A stretch of 64,000 bases of DNA. Source: an uncultured Collinsella sp. Lineage in GTDB: Bacteria > Actinomycetota > Coriobacteriia > Coriobacteriales > Coriobacteriaceae. The stretch lies in NCBI GenBank assembly GCA_900540935.1, contig UQHW01000003.1, positions 45,082 to 109,081 of the forward strand. The letters run 5' to 3'. Made by a program: the position numbers and the translations under genes. The notes beneath the pieces are model-generated. The model was not told the DNA's origin. It made no database searches and was given only the letters and a program-made list of their open reading frames with translations. The number at the start of each line of letters is the position of its first letter. Position 1 is the first letter of the stretch. Of this stretch, positions 28,688 through 36,393 are shown piece by piece.

Positions 28688-29626
28688 ATGGTGCAGGGCG
28701 CCAAACATATGAAGAGCGATAACGCCGCGGACAACGGTGACTCAAGCCCACAACCCAAGCCTCAACCAAAGCCCAAGCGTCGTCGCAAACGGTTGCCGCG
28801 TTGGGCTGACCGGCTCATCACCATCGTCATCATTCTTATTGGCGTGGGCCTTATGACCTGGCCATGGATCTTGGACCGGCTCGAGGCCTCGGGCGTGTTC
28901 AACCAGATCAGCACCGTGTCCAGTACCGTGGACGCGCTCTCCGAAGAGGAGCGCGAGCGCATTCTGCTGCAGGCGCGCTCCTTTAACGAGCAACTTGCCG
29001 GCGAGGCCACCGAGCTTCCCGCCGACCAGATCGAGCCCTACGCCCAGCAGCTCATCTTTGACCGCGACCCCATGATGAGCTGGGTCGAGATTCCCTCCAT
29101 CGACGTGAGCATGCCCATCTACCACGGCACGAGTGAAGAAGTCCTTATGGCGGGCGTCGGCCACCTGGAGGGCACGAGCCTGCCGGTGGGCGGCACCTCG
29201 ACGCATTGCGTGCTCACCGCGCACTCGGGTATGCGCAACCTGAGCATGTTCGACGACATCCACTCGCTGGAGCCCGGCGACCTGGTGCTGCTGCACACCA
29301 TGAACAAGACGCTCGCCTACAAGATGGTGGACTCCGAGGTGGTGCTGCCCGAGGAGATGGAGTCGCTGACCATCGAGCCCGGCGCCGACAAGGTGACGCT
29401 CGTCACCTGCACACCCTACGGTGTGAACGACCATCGCCTGCTGGTGCACTGCGTACGCACCAAGTACAGCAAGAAGGAAGTCGACAAGCAAAAGTCGCTG
29501 GCCGGCCGCCATTGGGGCAAGCGTGAGTTCGCCGTGCTCATCGTGGTCGTGGCCATTGTGCTGTTGCTGCTGGACATCGTGATTCACACGGTCCGCAAGC
29601 GCCGCAAGGCCAAAGCCTCGGCATAG
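28688..29626 (+). CDS. Class C sortase (pilin polymerase)
   Basis: Membrane-bound transpeptidase that links pilin subunits through their sorting signals. The 312-residue protein has an N-terminal membrane helix after a Pro/Lys/Arg-rich cytoplasmic tail and a second helix at the C-terminus, the topology of class C enzymes. The catalytic residues are His179 (LTAHSG), Cys241 (TLVTCTPYG) and Arg250 (NDHRLLVHC). DRDPMMSW before the barrel may be the lid motif. ATG at 28688 has GAGGAG upstream; ATG 28709 is an alternative. It is separated from the pilin genes by 2.8 kb carrying the small-protein duplication and the toxin-antitoxin-like pair, yet is the only sortase in the window. It therefore probably serves that pilus. 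Confidence 0.92.
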   Translation: MVQGAKHMKSDNAADNGDSSPQPKPQPKPKRRRKRLPRWADRLITIVIILIGVGLMTWPWILDRLEASGVFNQISTVSSTVDALSEEERERILLQARSFNEQLAGEATELPADQIEPYAQQLIFDRDPMMSWVEIPSIDVSMPIYHGTSEEVLMAGVGHLEGTSLPVGGTSTHCVLTAHSGMRNLSMFDDIHSLEPGDLVLLHTMNKTLAYKMVDSEVVLPEEMESLTIEPGADKVTLVTCTPYGVNDHRLLVHCVRTKYSKKEVDKQKSLAGRHWGKREFAVLIVVVAIVLLLLDIVIHTVRKRRKAKASA

Positions 29627-29639
29627 GACATCGTTCAGA

Positions 29640-29673
29640 ACCACGGCAATGGGGACAGGCACCTTTGTGGTGG
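29640..29673. repeat. Degenerate member of the CCACCACAAAGG hairpin family
   Basis: The right half (GGGGACAGGCACCTTTGTGGTGG) matches the other copies, but the left arm (CCACGGCAATG) has decayed. Follows the sortase gene. Confidence 0.5.
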
Positions 29674-29684
29674 TCGGGACTTTC

Positions 29685-29749
29685 AAACCATCACAACATT
29701 CGATGAAAATCGCGATTTTGGCGAAAAGCGTCGAATGTTGTGATGGTTT
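29685..29749. repeat. Palindromic intergenic repeat, copy 4 of 4
   Basis: Differs from copy 3 (17374-17438) at only two internal positions in the 58-bp core and has the same orientation as copy 3. Confidence 0.88.
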
Positions 29750-29815
29750 TCGTTTCGGGCGGGATGGTTTTCGTTGCGGGCAGTACGGTTTTCGCTATGG
29801 ACGGTGCGGTTTCGC
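29745..29815 (+). repeat. Degenerate 21-bp tandem repeat (three and a part units)
   Basis: Units at 29745, 29766 and 29787 begin GGTTTTCG and end in a GGGC-type half; a shortened fourth starts at 29808. They overlap the edge of palindromic repeat copy 4. Confidence 0.5.
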
Positions 29816-29911
29816 TGCAGAATCGCCAACCCGCCACCTGCAAGCCCGCCGCCCTCGTTACGTTTTCGCTGCATTTGGGTAAAGCGCCTGCTCCAAGCCG
29901 GCGTTGCCCTG

Positions 29912-29917
29912 TATACT
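29912..29917 (+). promoter_or_regulatory. -10 box for gatCAB
   Basis: TATACT about 36 bases before gatC. The -35 region is weak (TGCTCC). Confidence 0.4.
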
Positions 29918-29952
29918 AGAGCGGTTTAACTGTTATGCGGAAGGGAGCGCCT

Positions 29953-30264
29953 ATGGCACTCAGCGAGAAAGACGTGCGCGGCATCGCCGAGTACGCAAAG
30001 ATCGCACTGACCGATGACGAGCTCACCCAGATGACGTCTTACATGAACGACGCCGTCCAGATGCTCGAGCCCGTCTTGCAATATGACTTACCCGACGTGG
30101 AGCCCACGTTCCATCCCATCGGAAGCCTGTCCAACGTGATGGGCGATGACCTGCGCGAGCCCGAGCGCGATCTGCCGCTCGACGTTGCGCTCGAAAACGC
30201 CGGCAGCGCGCGTGAGCGCTACTTCCGCGTGCCGTCCATTTTGGGAGAGGGGGAGAGCGAGTAA
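29953..30264 (+). CDS. gatC: Asp-tRNA(Asn)/Glu-tRNA(Gln) amidotransferase subunit C
   Basis: Small subunit (103 residues) that stabilises GatA-GatB in the transamidosome route to Gln-tRNA(Gln) and Asn-tRNA(Asn). It shows the family pattern: an N-terminal helix with VRGIAEYAKIALTDDEL, then MLEPVLQYDLPDVEPTFHP and a tail with LRE. ATG at 29953 has AAGGGAG upstream; an ATG at 29935 lies before that site and is rejected. The stop overlaps the gatA ATG by one base. Confidence 0.95.
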   Translation: MALSEKDVRGIAEYAKIALTDDELTQMTSYMNDAVQMLEPVLQYDLPDVEPTFHPIGSLSNVMGDDLREPERDLPLDVALENAGSARERYFRVPSILGEGESE

Positions 30265-31778
30265 TGGCGCAGAGCTTCGATTCCCTTACCGCCGCCCGGA
30301 TCGCCGCGGGCGTTGCCGCCGGCGACTTTACCGCTACCGAGGTGGCCCAGGCTTCCCTTGCCGCCATCGAGGCGCGCGAGGGCGGGGTCCAGGCATTCCT
30401 GCAGGTGGCGCCCGAGCTCGCGCTCGAGGCCGCCGCGCGCGTGGATGCCAACCGTGCCGCAGGCAAGCCGCTGCCCCCGCTCGCGGGCGTGCCGCTGGCC
30501 ATCAAGGACAACATGAACCTCGTGGGCACGCGCACCACCTGTGCTTCCCGCATGCTCGAGGACTACCAGAGCGTCTACACCGCCACCTGCGTCCAGCGCA
30601 TGCTCGATGCCGGCTGCCTGCCCATGGGCAAGGCCAACATGGACGAGTTTGCCTTTGGCAGCTCCACCGAGAGCTCGGCGTTCCACCGCACCAACAATCC
30701 CTGGGATACCGAGCGCGTGCCCGGCGGCTCCTCGGGCGGCTCCGCTGCCGCCGTCGCCGCGGGCGAGGTCGCGCTCTCGCTGGGCTCGGACACCGGTGGT
30801 TCCATTCGTCAGCCGGCGTCGCTGTGCGGTGTGGTGGGCTTTAAGCCCACGTATGGCGCCGTGAGCCGTTACGGCGTGGTAGCCTTTGGCTCGTCGCTCG
30901 ACCAGGTGGGCCCCTTTGGCCGCACGGTCGAGGATGTCGCGCTGGCCATGAACGCGCTTACCGGCGCGGGCCACGATCCATACGACTGCACCAGCCAGGA
31001 TTGCGCCGTCGACTTTACCGAGCATCTCAACGACAGCATTGAGGGCAAGCGCGTGGGCATTATCCCTGCGTTTATGGAGGCCGAGGGCCTGACGCCCGAG
31101 GTCAAGGCCGCTGTTCAGCGCGCCGCCCAGGAGCTGCAGAACCAGGGTGCCGAGCTGGTCGAGGTCGACCTGCCGCACCTGGACGCCGCCATCGCCGCCT
31201 ACTACGTTATCGGCCCGGCCGAGGCGTTCTCCAACCTGGCCCGCTTCGACGGCATTCGCTACGGCTATCAGGAGGAGGGCTGCGCCAACCTGTCTGACCA
31301 GAGCTCGCTTTCGCGCGCTCACGGCTTTGGTGCCGAGGCCAAGCGCCGTCAGATGCTCGGCGCCTACCTGCTGAGCTCGGGCGTGTACGACAAGTACTAC
31401 TACGCTGCGCAAAAGGCCCGCACGCTCATCACGCAGGACTACGATGCCGCGTATGCCAAGGTGGACACCATCCTCATGCCCGCCTCGCCGCGCACGGCCT
31501 TTAAGTTTGGCGAGATCAGCGACCCCACGCAGATGTACCTCTCCGACTTGTACACTATCTCGCTCAACATTTGCGGCAACGGCGGTATCTCGGTGCCGCT
31601 GGGCCTGGGCGAGGACACCAAGCTGCCCGTTTCTGCCCAGCTGGTGGGTCCGGCCTTTAAGGACCGTCAGCTGCTCACGTTTGCCCGCGCCCTGGAGCGC
31701 GGCTTTGCCGATGCCGCCACGGGTGCGCCCGCGCTTTCCGTCGCGCCCGATTTTGCCGGGAAGGGAGGCGAGCTGTAA
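30264..31778 (+). CDS. gatA: Asp-tRNA(Asn)/Glu-tRNA(Gln) amidotransferase subunit A
   Basis: Glutaminase/amidase subunit that releases ammonia from glutamine for the GatB reaction. The 504-residue amidase-signature enzyme has the catalytic Lys81 (PLAIKDN), the Ser-rich loop GGSSGGSAAAVAAGEV near 154-169, and SDTGGSIRQPASLCG with the nucleophile Ser. Start and stop overlap gatC and gatB by one base each (TAATG), so the three subunits are made from one coupled transcript. Confidence 0.97.
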   Translation: MAQSFDSLTAARIAAGVAAGDFTATEVAQASLAAIEAREGGVQAFLQVAPELALEAAARVDANRAAGKPLPPLAGVPLAIKDNMNLVGTRTTCASRMLEDYQSVYTATCVQRMLDAGCLPMGKANMDEFAFGSSTESSAFHRTNNPWDTERVPGGSSGGSAAAVAAGEVALSLGSDTGGSIRQPASLCGVVGFKPTYGAVSRYGVVAFGSSLDQVGPFGRTVEDVALAMNALTGAGHDPYDCTSQDCAVDFTEHLNDSIEGKRVGIIPAFMEAEGLTPEVKAAVQRAAQELQNQGAELVEVDLPHLDAAIAAYYVIGPAEAFSNLARFDGIRYGYQEEGCANLSDQSSLSRAHGFGAEAKRRQMLGAYLLSSGVYDKYYYAAQKARTLITQDYDAAYAKVDTILMPASPRTAFKFGEISDPTQMYLSDLYTISLNICGNGGISVPLGLGEDTKLPVSAQLVGPAFKDRQLLTFARALERGFADAATGAPALSVAPDFAGKGGEL

Positions 31779-33454
31779 TGAAGGAGCTTTCCGAGGTCCT
31801 GCAGGATTGGGAGGCCGTGATCGGCCTGGAGATCCATACCGAGCTCACCGCACTCGATACCAAGATGTTCTGCAACTGCAAGCTCAGCCACGATGACGAG
31901 CCCAACGCCAACGTGTGCCCGGTGTGCCTGGGCCTGCCCGGTGCCCTGCCGGTGCCCAACAAGCGCGCCATCGAGAGCATCGTCAAGGCCGGTCTCGCCA
32001 CCAACTGCGAGATCCAGCGCCACTCGATGTTCTACCGCAAGCACTACTTCTATCCTGATATGGCCAAGAACTTCCAGACCACGCAGGGTCCGGTCGCCTT
32101 TGCCATGTACGGTCACCTGGATCTGGATGTGACCGGTCGCGGTGCCGCCGAGCGCCCCGACTGCGCGTTTGGTGAGGCCGAGGCCCAGAGCCTGGCGAGC
32201 GCCTCGGCCAACGCCGAGGGCCTGTCCACATCCATGACGTCGACCATGCGCGAGGGCAATCAGCGTGCCGGCCACCTGGCCAGCTATGATGCGTCCAACC
32301 TGCAGATGCCCGAGCGCCGCGAGGACGGTTCCTACACGGTGCCCATCCGCATCCTGCGCATCCACATGGAGGAGGACGCCGCCAAGATGGTGCACGTGGG
32401 CGGTGCCGAGGGCCGCATTACCGCCGCGGCTGAGTCGCTCGTCGACTACAACCGCTGCGGCACGCCTTTGATTGAGCTCGTGACTGAGCCCGACTTGCGT
32501 ACGCCCGAGGAAGCACGCCTGTTTATGGAGAAGCTCCGCCGCATCTTTGTGACGCTGGGCATTTCGGACTGCTCCATGGAGAAGGGCTCCATGCGCTGCG
32601 ACGGCAACGTGTCGCTGCGCCGCCGCGGCGAGACCAAGCTGGGCACCAAGACCGAGCTTAAGAACCTCAACTCGTTTAAGAGCCTGCATGACGGCCTTGC
32701 CTACGAGATCTGCCGTCAGGCCGAGGTGCTCGAGGAGGGCGGCATTATCTACCAGGAGACCCGCCACTGGGAGCCCAGCCGCAAGCGTACCGTGGTCATG
32801 CGCGTGAAGGAGACGGCCGACGACTATCGCCTGTTCCCCGATCCCGACCTGGCGCCGTTCGATCTGGACGACGAGTTCATCGACCGCTGCCGTGGCGAGA
32901 TCCCCGAGTTGCCCGATGCCAAGCGCGTTCGTTTTGAGGCCGACTTTGGCATTAAGGCGGCCGATGCCGAGCAGATCGCGGGCGACCCGAAGTTTGCCGA
33001 GTTCTTTGAGGCCGCCGCTGCCGGCATGGCTGGCAAGGAGGCCCAGACGGTCGCAAACCTGCTGGTGAACGAGATGATCGCCTATCTTAAGGGCGCGGGC
33101 GTGTCGCTCGCCGAGTCCGGCATCGCGCCGGCTCAGGTGGCAGCGCTTGCCAAGCTGCTGGCGACCGATGCCATCAGCTCCAACCAGGCGCACGAGGTCT
33201 TTGAGGCCATGGCTCAGACCGGCGACGACCCCAACAAGATCGTCGACGAGCGCGGCATGCGTCAGGTGAGCGATGCCGGCGCGCTGCAGCCGATTGTGGA
33301 CGAGGTGCTGGCAAACTGTGCCGATCAGGCGCAGCAGTATCGTGACGGCAACCAGAAGGTCATCGGCTTTTTGGTGGGCCAGTGCATGAAGGCGAGCCGC
33401 GGCAAGGGCAACCCGAAGCTCTTCAACGAGTTGCTGAGAACGTCGCTCTCGTAA
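31778..33454 (+). CDS. gatB: Asp-tRNA(Asn)/Glu-tRNA(Gln) amidotransferase subunit B
   Basis: Kinase/transamidase subunit (558 residues) that activates the misacylated tRNA's side chain and adds ammonia. The N-terminal cradle domain starts VIGLEIHTEL. CNCKLSHDDEPNANVCPVCLGLPG holds the zinc-binding cysteines. YFYPDMAKNFQTTQ and the GSMRCDGNVSLRR segment are family hallmarks. The C-terminal part is the helical plus YqeY-like tRNA-binding tail. A remarkable long inverted repeat with a nested terminator starts four bases after its stop. Confidence 0.97.
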   Translation: MKELSEVLQDWEAVIGLEIHTELTALDTKMFCNCKLSHDDEPNANVCPVCLGLPGALPVPNKRAIESIVKAGLATNCEIQRHSMFYRKHYFYPDMAKNFQTTQGPVAFAMYGHLDLDVTGRGAAERPDCAFGEAEAQSLASASANAEGLSTSMTSTMREGNQRAGHLASYDASNLQMPERREDGSYTVPIRILRIHMEEDAAKMVHVGGAEGRITAAAESLVDYNRCGTPLIELVTEPDLRTPEEARLFMEKLRRIFVTLGISDCSMEKGSMRCDGNVSLRRRGETKLGTKTELKNLNSFKSLHDGLAYEICRQAEVLEEGGIIYQETRHWEPSRKRTVVMRVKETADDYRLFPDPDLAPFDLDDEFIDRCRGEIPELPDAKRVRFEADFGIKAADAEQIAGDPKFAEFFEAAAAGMAGKEAQTVANLLVNEMIAYLKGAGVSLAESGIAPAQVAALAKLLATDAISSNQAHEVFEAMAQTGDDPNKIVDERGMRQVSDAGALQPIVDEVLANCADQAQQYRDGNQKVIGFLVGQCMKASRGKGNPKLFNELLRTSLS

Positions 33455-33458
33455 GCGG

Positions 33459-33599
33459 GAACCCGGGAGCCCCGGCAGGGCGGGTGCTTCCTCAAAAATT
33501 CGAACAGTCCTGCGCAAGACGAAGGCCACATTAAGTGGCCTTTTTTGCGTGCGGAACTCATTTTGAGCAAGCACCCGCCCTGCCGGGGCTCCCGGGTTC
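33459..33599 (+). ncRNA. Long-arm structured element (candidate 3'-UTR RNA) with nested terminator, member 1
   Basis: Outer arms 33459-33497 and 33561-33599 are 39-base reverse complements with one mismatch (begin GAACCCGGGAGCCCCGG). Inside, CGAACAGTCCTG precedes a hairpin (AAGGCCAC, loop ATTAA, GTGGCCTT at 33522-33542, followed by TTTT), and CGTGCGGAACTC follows. The 12-base flanks and the ATTAA loop recur in the element at 55175-55316, while the stems differ with pairing kept. It lies directly after gatB, same strand. The inner hairpin is a good terminator. That the whole is a functional RNA is inferred. Confidence 0.6.
33522..33546 (+). terminator. Rho-independent terminator of gatCAB
   Basis: AAGGCCAC, loop ATTAA, GTGGCCTT, then TTTT. 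Nested in the long inverted repeat 33459-33599. Confidence 0.88.
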
Positions 33600-33684
33600 T
33601 GCAACGACTCAGCCGTTCGGGTCAGGTGGGGCTGATATAAATAGAGTGAATGGGCGCGCCGTTGGCGCGTCCATTTTTGTGCGG

Positions 33685-33711
33685 GTGACAAAGGGACTGT
33701 CCCTTTGTCAC
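33685..33711. repeat. Perfect 12-bp hairpin with 3-nt loop
   Basis: GTGACAAAGGGA (33685-33696), CTG, TCCCTTTGTCAC (33700-33711). Related in style to the CAAAGG hairpin family elsewhere in the window. Confidence 0.7.
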
Positions 33712-33751
33712 ATTGCAATAAATGTGATGAAAGTGTGGCGAAATGAGCTTA

Positions 33752-33826
33752 AAACTTCCGTAAATGTGATAAATGTCACATTTTACCTAGGGTAAAATGT
33801 GGGAAATATCACGTTTACGGAAGTTT
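33752..33826. promoter_or_regulatory. 75-bp near-perfect palindrome with CRP-like site upstream of the DUF4143 ATPase
   Basis: Arms 33752-33787 and 33791-33826 (36 bases) match as reverse complements at 31 positions around TAG. The left arm contains TGTGA-N6-TCACA (33765-33780, extended AAATGTGA ... TCACATTT), identical to the CRP-family consensus. It ends 19 bases before the ATPase start codon, so a regulatory role is inferred. Confidence 0.6.
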
Positions 33827-33845
33827 CTTTGCGGGAGGTTCGGTC

Positions 33846-35210
33846 ATGCAGCGAGATATCATTGCCAAGCTTAACGCTTGGAAAGCGTCGGAATATCGTA
33901 AGCCGCTTATCCTTAAGGGGGCGCGCCAGGTTGGAAAGACGTGGGCGCTTAAGGAGTTCGGTCGAACCTCGTACCGCAATTTTGTGTATCTGACGCTCGA
34001 GGAACCGTCACCTGGGGTACAGAGCGAGTACGCTCAGTTTTTCGAAGGTACGCGCGATCCTCGGCGGATCATCTCAAACCTTTCCCTGGCATTTGGACAG
34101 CCTATCGATCCCGGCGAGACGCTGCTTATTATTGATGAGATCCAGGATTGTCCTTCTGCAGTCGGCGCCCTTAAATACTTCTGTGACGAGGCCCCCGAGT
34201 ATCACGTCGCATGCGCAGGGTCTTTGTTGGGCGTTCGCTTGTCCCGTGAGACCAGCGCTTTTCCGGTGGGAAAGGTCGAGTTCATGGAGATGCACCCTAT
34301 GAGCTTTTCCGAGTTTCTGAAAGCCGAGGGCGCTGCAAACTACGACGAATACCTTGGCGGCCTGGATCAGATCGAGACAGTGCCCGATTTCTTCCATGTC
34401 CGTCTCGTCGAGCATCTTCGGCGTTATTTTGCATGTGGCGGCATGCCAGAGGCTCTTGGTCGGTGGGTGGAGACGGGCGATATCGTTCAGGTCGATAAGG
34501 TGTTGTCCGATCTCTTGGATTCCTACGAGCGCGATTTTGCCAAGCATGGTGGCCGTGCGCAGTTCGCCAAGCTTTCGCAAATATGGAACTCGATTCCAAC
34601 TCAGTTGGCGCGCGAGAATAAAAAGTTCGTTTGGGGTGCGGTGCGCGAGGGGGCTCGTGCTCGAGAATACGAGGATGCTCTGGAATGGCTTGCCGATGCT
34701 GGGCTCATCATGGCGGTTCGCCTTAATGCTGCCGGTGGCGTGCCGCTCTCTGCATACGATGACCTCAAGGCATTTAAAGTCTACTGTCTTGATGTCGGTT
34801 TGCTGCGCCGCATGGCAAGGCTGGATGCGTCCGCTTTTGCCATCTCGGATGCGCTATTTTCGGAGTTCAAAGGTTCGTTCGCCGAGAACTATGTGCTTCA
34901 GGCATTACTTTCACAGTTAGATGCTGCTCCGCGTTATTGGACAAACGAGAAGCCGAAGCACGAAGTCGATTTTTTGATTCAAGTCGGAAACGAAATCGTT
35001 CCCGTCGAGGTCAAATCGGGAGAGGTCGTTCATTCCAAGAGCCTTAAGTACTATGCCGACAAGCATGCGGAGACGACTCCATTGAGGGTCCGCTACTCAC
35101 TTAAGAACCTAAAGCTCGACGACGGGGTGCTCAACATTCCGTTGTATTTGGCTGATCGATCTGTCCCTCTTATCAAAAAGGCGCTTGATTGTGCGCATCT
35201 TGACGTTTAG
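33846..35210 (+). CDS. AAA ATPase with DUF4143 domain
   Basis: A 454-residue protein of the ATP-binding/DUF4143 family. Walker A GARQVGKTW at residues 25-33, Walker B LLIIDEIQDCP near 96. The AAA_14 core is followed by the DUF4143 domain, whose C-terminal part has a nuclease-like strand pattern (YWTNEKPKHEVDFLIQ ... VPVEVKSG, the D/E-x-K arrangement of restriction-endonuclease folds). Cellular role of this family is not settled. ATG at 33846 has GGGAGG upstream. It stands alone, with an unusually elaborate palindromic upstream region, and is converging with the AraC gene. Confidence 0.85.
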   Translation: MQRDIIAKLNAWKASEYRKPLILKGARQVGKTWALKEFGRTSYRNFVYLTLEEPSPGVQSEYAQFFEGTRDPRRIISNLSLAFGQPIDPGETLLIIDEIQDCPSAVGALKYFCDEAPEYHVACAGSLLGVRLSRETSAFPVGKVEFMEMHPMSFSEFLKAEGAANYDEYLGGLDQIETVPDFFHVRLVEHLRRYFACGGMPEALGRWVETGDIVQVDKVLSDLLDSYERDFAKHGGRAQFAKLSQIWNSIPTQLARENKKFVWGAVREGARAREYEDALEWLADAGLIMAVRLNAAGGVPLSAYDDLKAFKVYCLDVGLLRRMARLDASAFAISDALFSEFKGSFAENYVLQALLSQLDAAPRYWTNEKPKHEVDFLIQVGNEIVPVEVKSGEVVHSKSLKYYADKHAETTPLRVRYSLKNLKLDDGVLNIPLYLADRSVPLIKKALDCAHLDV

Positions 35211-35274
35211 ATCCTGGGTGAGCTGACGGGCGGCGGCTAATTAATCGCTCCGTTACGGCCAGGGAGCTTGGGCC

Positions 35275-36279
35275 TTAGCGATGCTTGCTTCGCCAAGTGG
35301 TGGGGGTGGTGCCGGTGTGTTGCTTGAAGGCTTGGGCGAAGGCGGCCTGCTGAGGGTAGCCTAGACGCTCTGCCACCTGCGCTATCGTGAGCGCGCTATC
35401 GGCCAAAAGGTCCTGTGCTCGCTCCATGCGGCGTCTGCGAATGTAGGCGCCCAGGGACTCGCCAGTTTGGGCCTTAAAGGTGGCGCATAGTTTGGAGCGG
35501 CTTGTGTAGAGCCTCTCGGCCACTTCGTTGACACCCACACGTCTGCCGTTGTCGAGCGCGCGCTCAATCATTGCCGTTGCTTCTTCGGCAATGGTTATGC
35601 TGGCGCGTGTGTCTGCCGCCTGCCGCGCCTGCTTGTGGGCCGCGCGCGAACAGGCGAGCTCCGCGACCATGGTCTCCACGATGCCCTGCATATAGACGTG
35701 TCCGCCTACGGTGCGGGCGCGTTCCTCGTTAATCCGGCGCAGCGTGTGGCAGATGGCAGACGTCGCTTCCTCGTGCCATGGCTCGGCAAACGCCTCAAAG
35801 ATTCCCGTGAACTCGGTGGGATAGCGGTGCTCCAGTTCGTCAAAATATCCAGGCAAAAAGAGCACCGAGCACGAGTGATAGAGCTCCCCCGCAAACAGCG
35901 GGCTTAATTCCTCGCCACAGCTATCTTGGATAAAGCTGCAAACGGCATTGTTTGGCCACGGTCCATGCAAGGGTTTAAGGTTCGCGGGCGTTATGCCAGC
36001 CTCGGGCATGCACATGAGCGTGGGCATGCTGACTTCGCTCACACACGCGTACGGTTCGGGTGTGTATTCGGCCAGGTACATATCGTGCGTCGGGGTGATG
36101 AAATGCTCCATGACGATGCAGGCAGGGGAGAGGGGCATGATCCATGCGCGGCCGTGTGCCCGATCGTTTGCCACCTCGCCGGTAAAGACGGCGCCCTTGC
36201 CGGAAAGCTCCAGGCCAAACTGCTCAAACTGTGGTGCATAGAGCTCGGTTATGTCGGTCGCGGCCCGATGCATTTTCAA
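35275..36279 (-). CDS. AraC-family transcriptional regulator
   Basis: A 334-residue regulator with a long N-terminal sensor domain and a C-terminal AraC/XylS double helix-turn-helix (VNEVAERLYTSRSKLCATFKAQ and LTIAQVAERLGYPQQAAFAQAFKQ, ending GTTPTTWR). The likely start is TTG at 36279, nine bases from AAGGAAGGGG; ATG at 36273 is the alternative but is spaced too far. It is divergent from the ABC pair with a shared 114-bp gap. The arrangement matches YbtA-like regulators that control siderophore or metallophore transport genes. Confidence 0.85.
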   Translation of the reverse strand: MKMHRAATDITELYAPQFEQFGLELSGKGAVFTGEVANDRAHGRAWIMPLSPACIVMEHFITPTHDMYLAEYTPEPYACVSEVSMPTLMCMPEAGITPANLKPLHGPWPNNAVCSFIQDSCGEELSPLFAGELYHSCSVLFLPGYFDELEHRYPTEFTGIFEAFAEPWHEEATSAICHTLRRINEERARTVGGHVYMQGIVETMVAELACSRAAHKQARQAADTRASITIAEEATAMIERALDNGRRVGVNEVAERLYTSRSKLCATFKAQTGESLGAYIRRRRMERAQDLLADSALTIAQVAERLGYPQQAAFAQAFKQHTGTTPTTWRSKHR

Positions 36280-36359
36280 AAGCGTCCCCTTCCTTTGCGG
36301 AAACGTCCACGCCTGGCTCGATTGTGTGCCTTGGCTAACATATCAATGATAAGTTGATT

Positions 36360-36369
36360 AAGGTTAACT
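36360..36369. promoter_or_regulatory. Candidate metal-regulator site AAGGTTAACT (copy 1)
   Basis: This 10-mer in the AraC-ABC divergent gap recurs at 40000-40009 before the P-type ATPase locus. It resembles half of a DtxR/IdeR-type box. Inferred only. Confidence 0.35.
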
Positions 36370-36393
36370 CTCAAGCCGTTAGAAAGGAACCTC

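Noticed and set aside
29685..29815. CRISPR array
   Set aside because: The repeats here are a palindrome plus 21-bp tandem units without regular unique spacers; no cas gene in the window.
29649..29882. 77-codon frame through the palindrome and 21-bp repeats
   Set aside because: Entirely within repeat DNA, FRxGxxG repeats follow from the 21-bp unit; no binding site.
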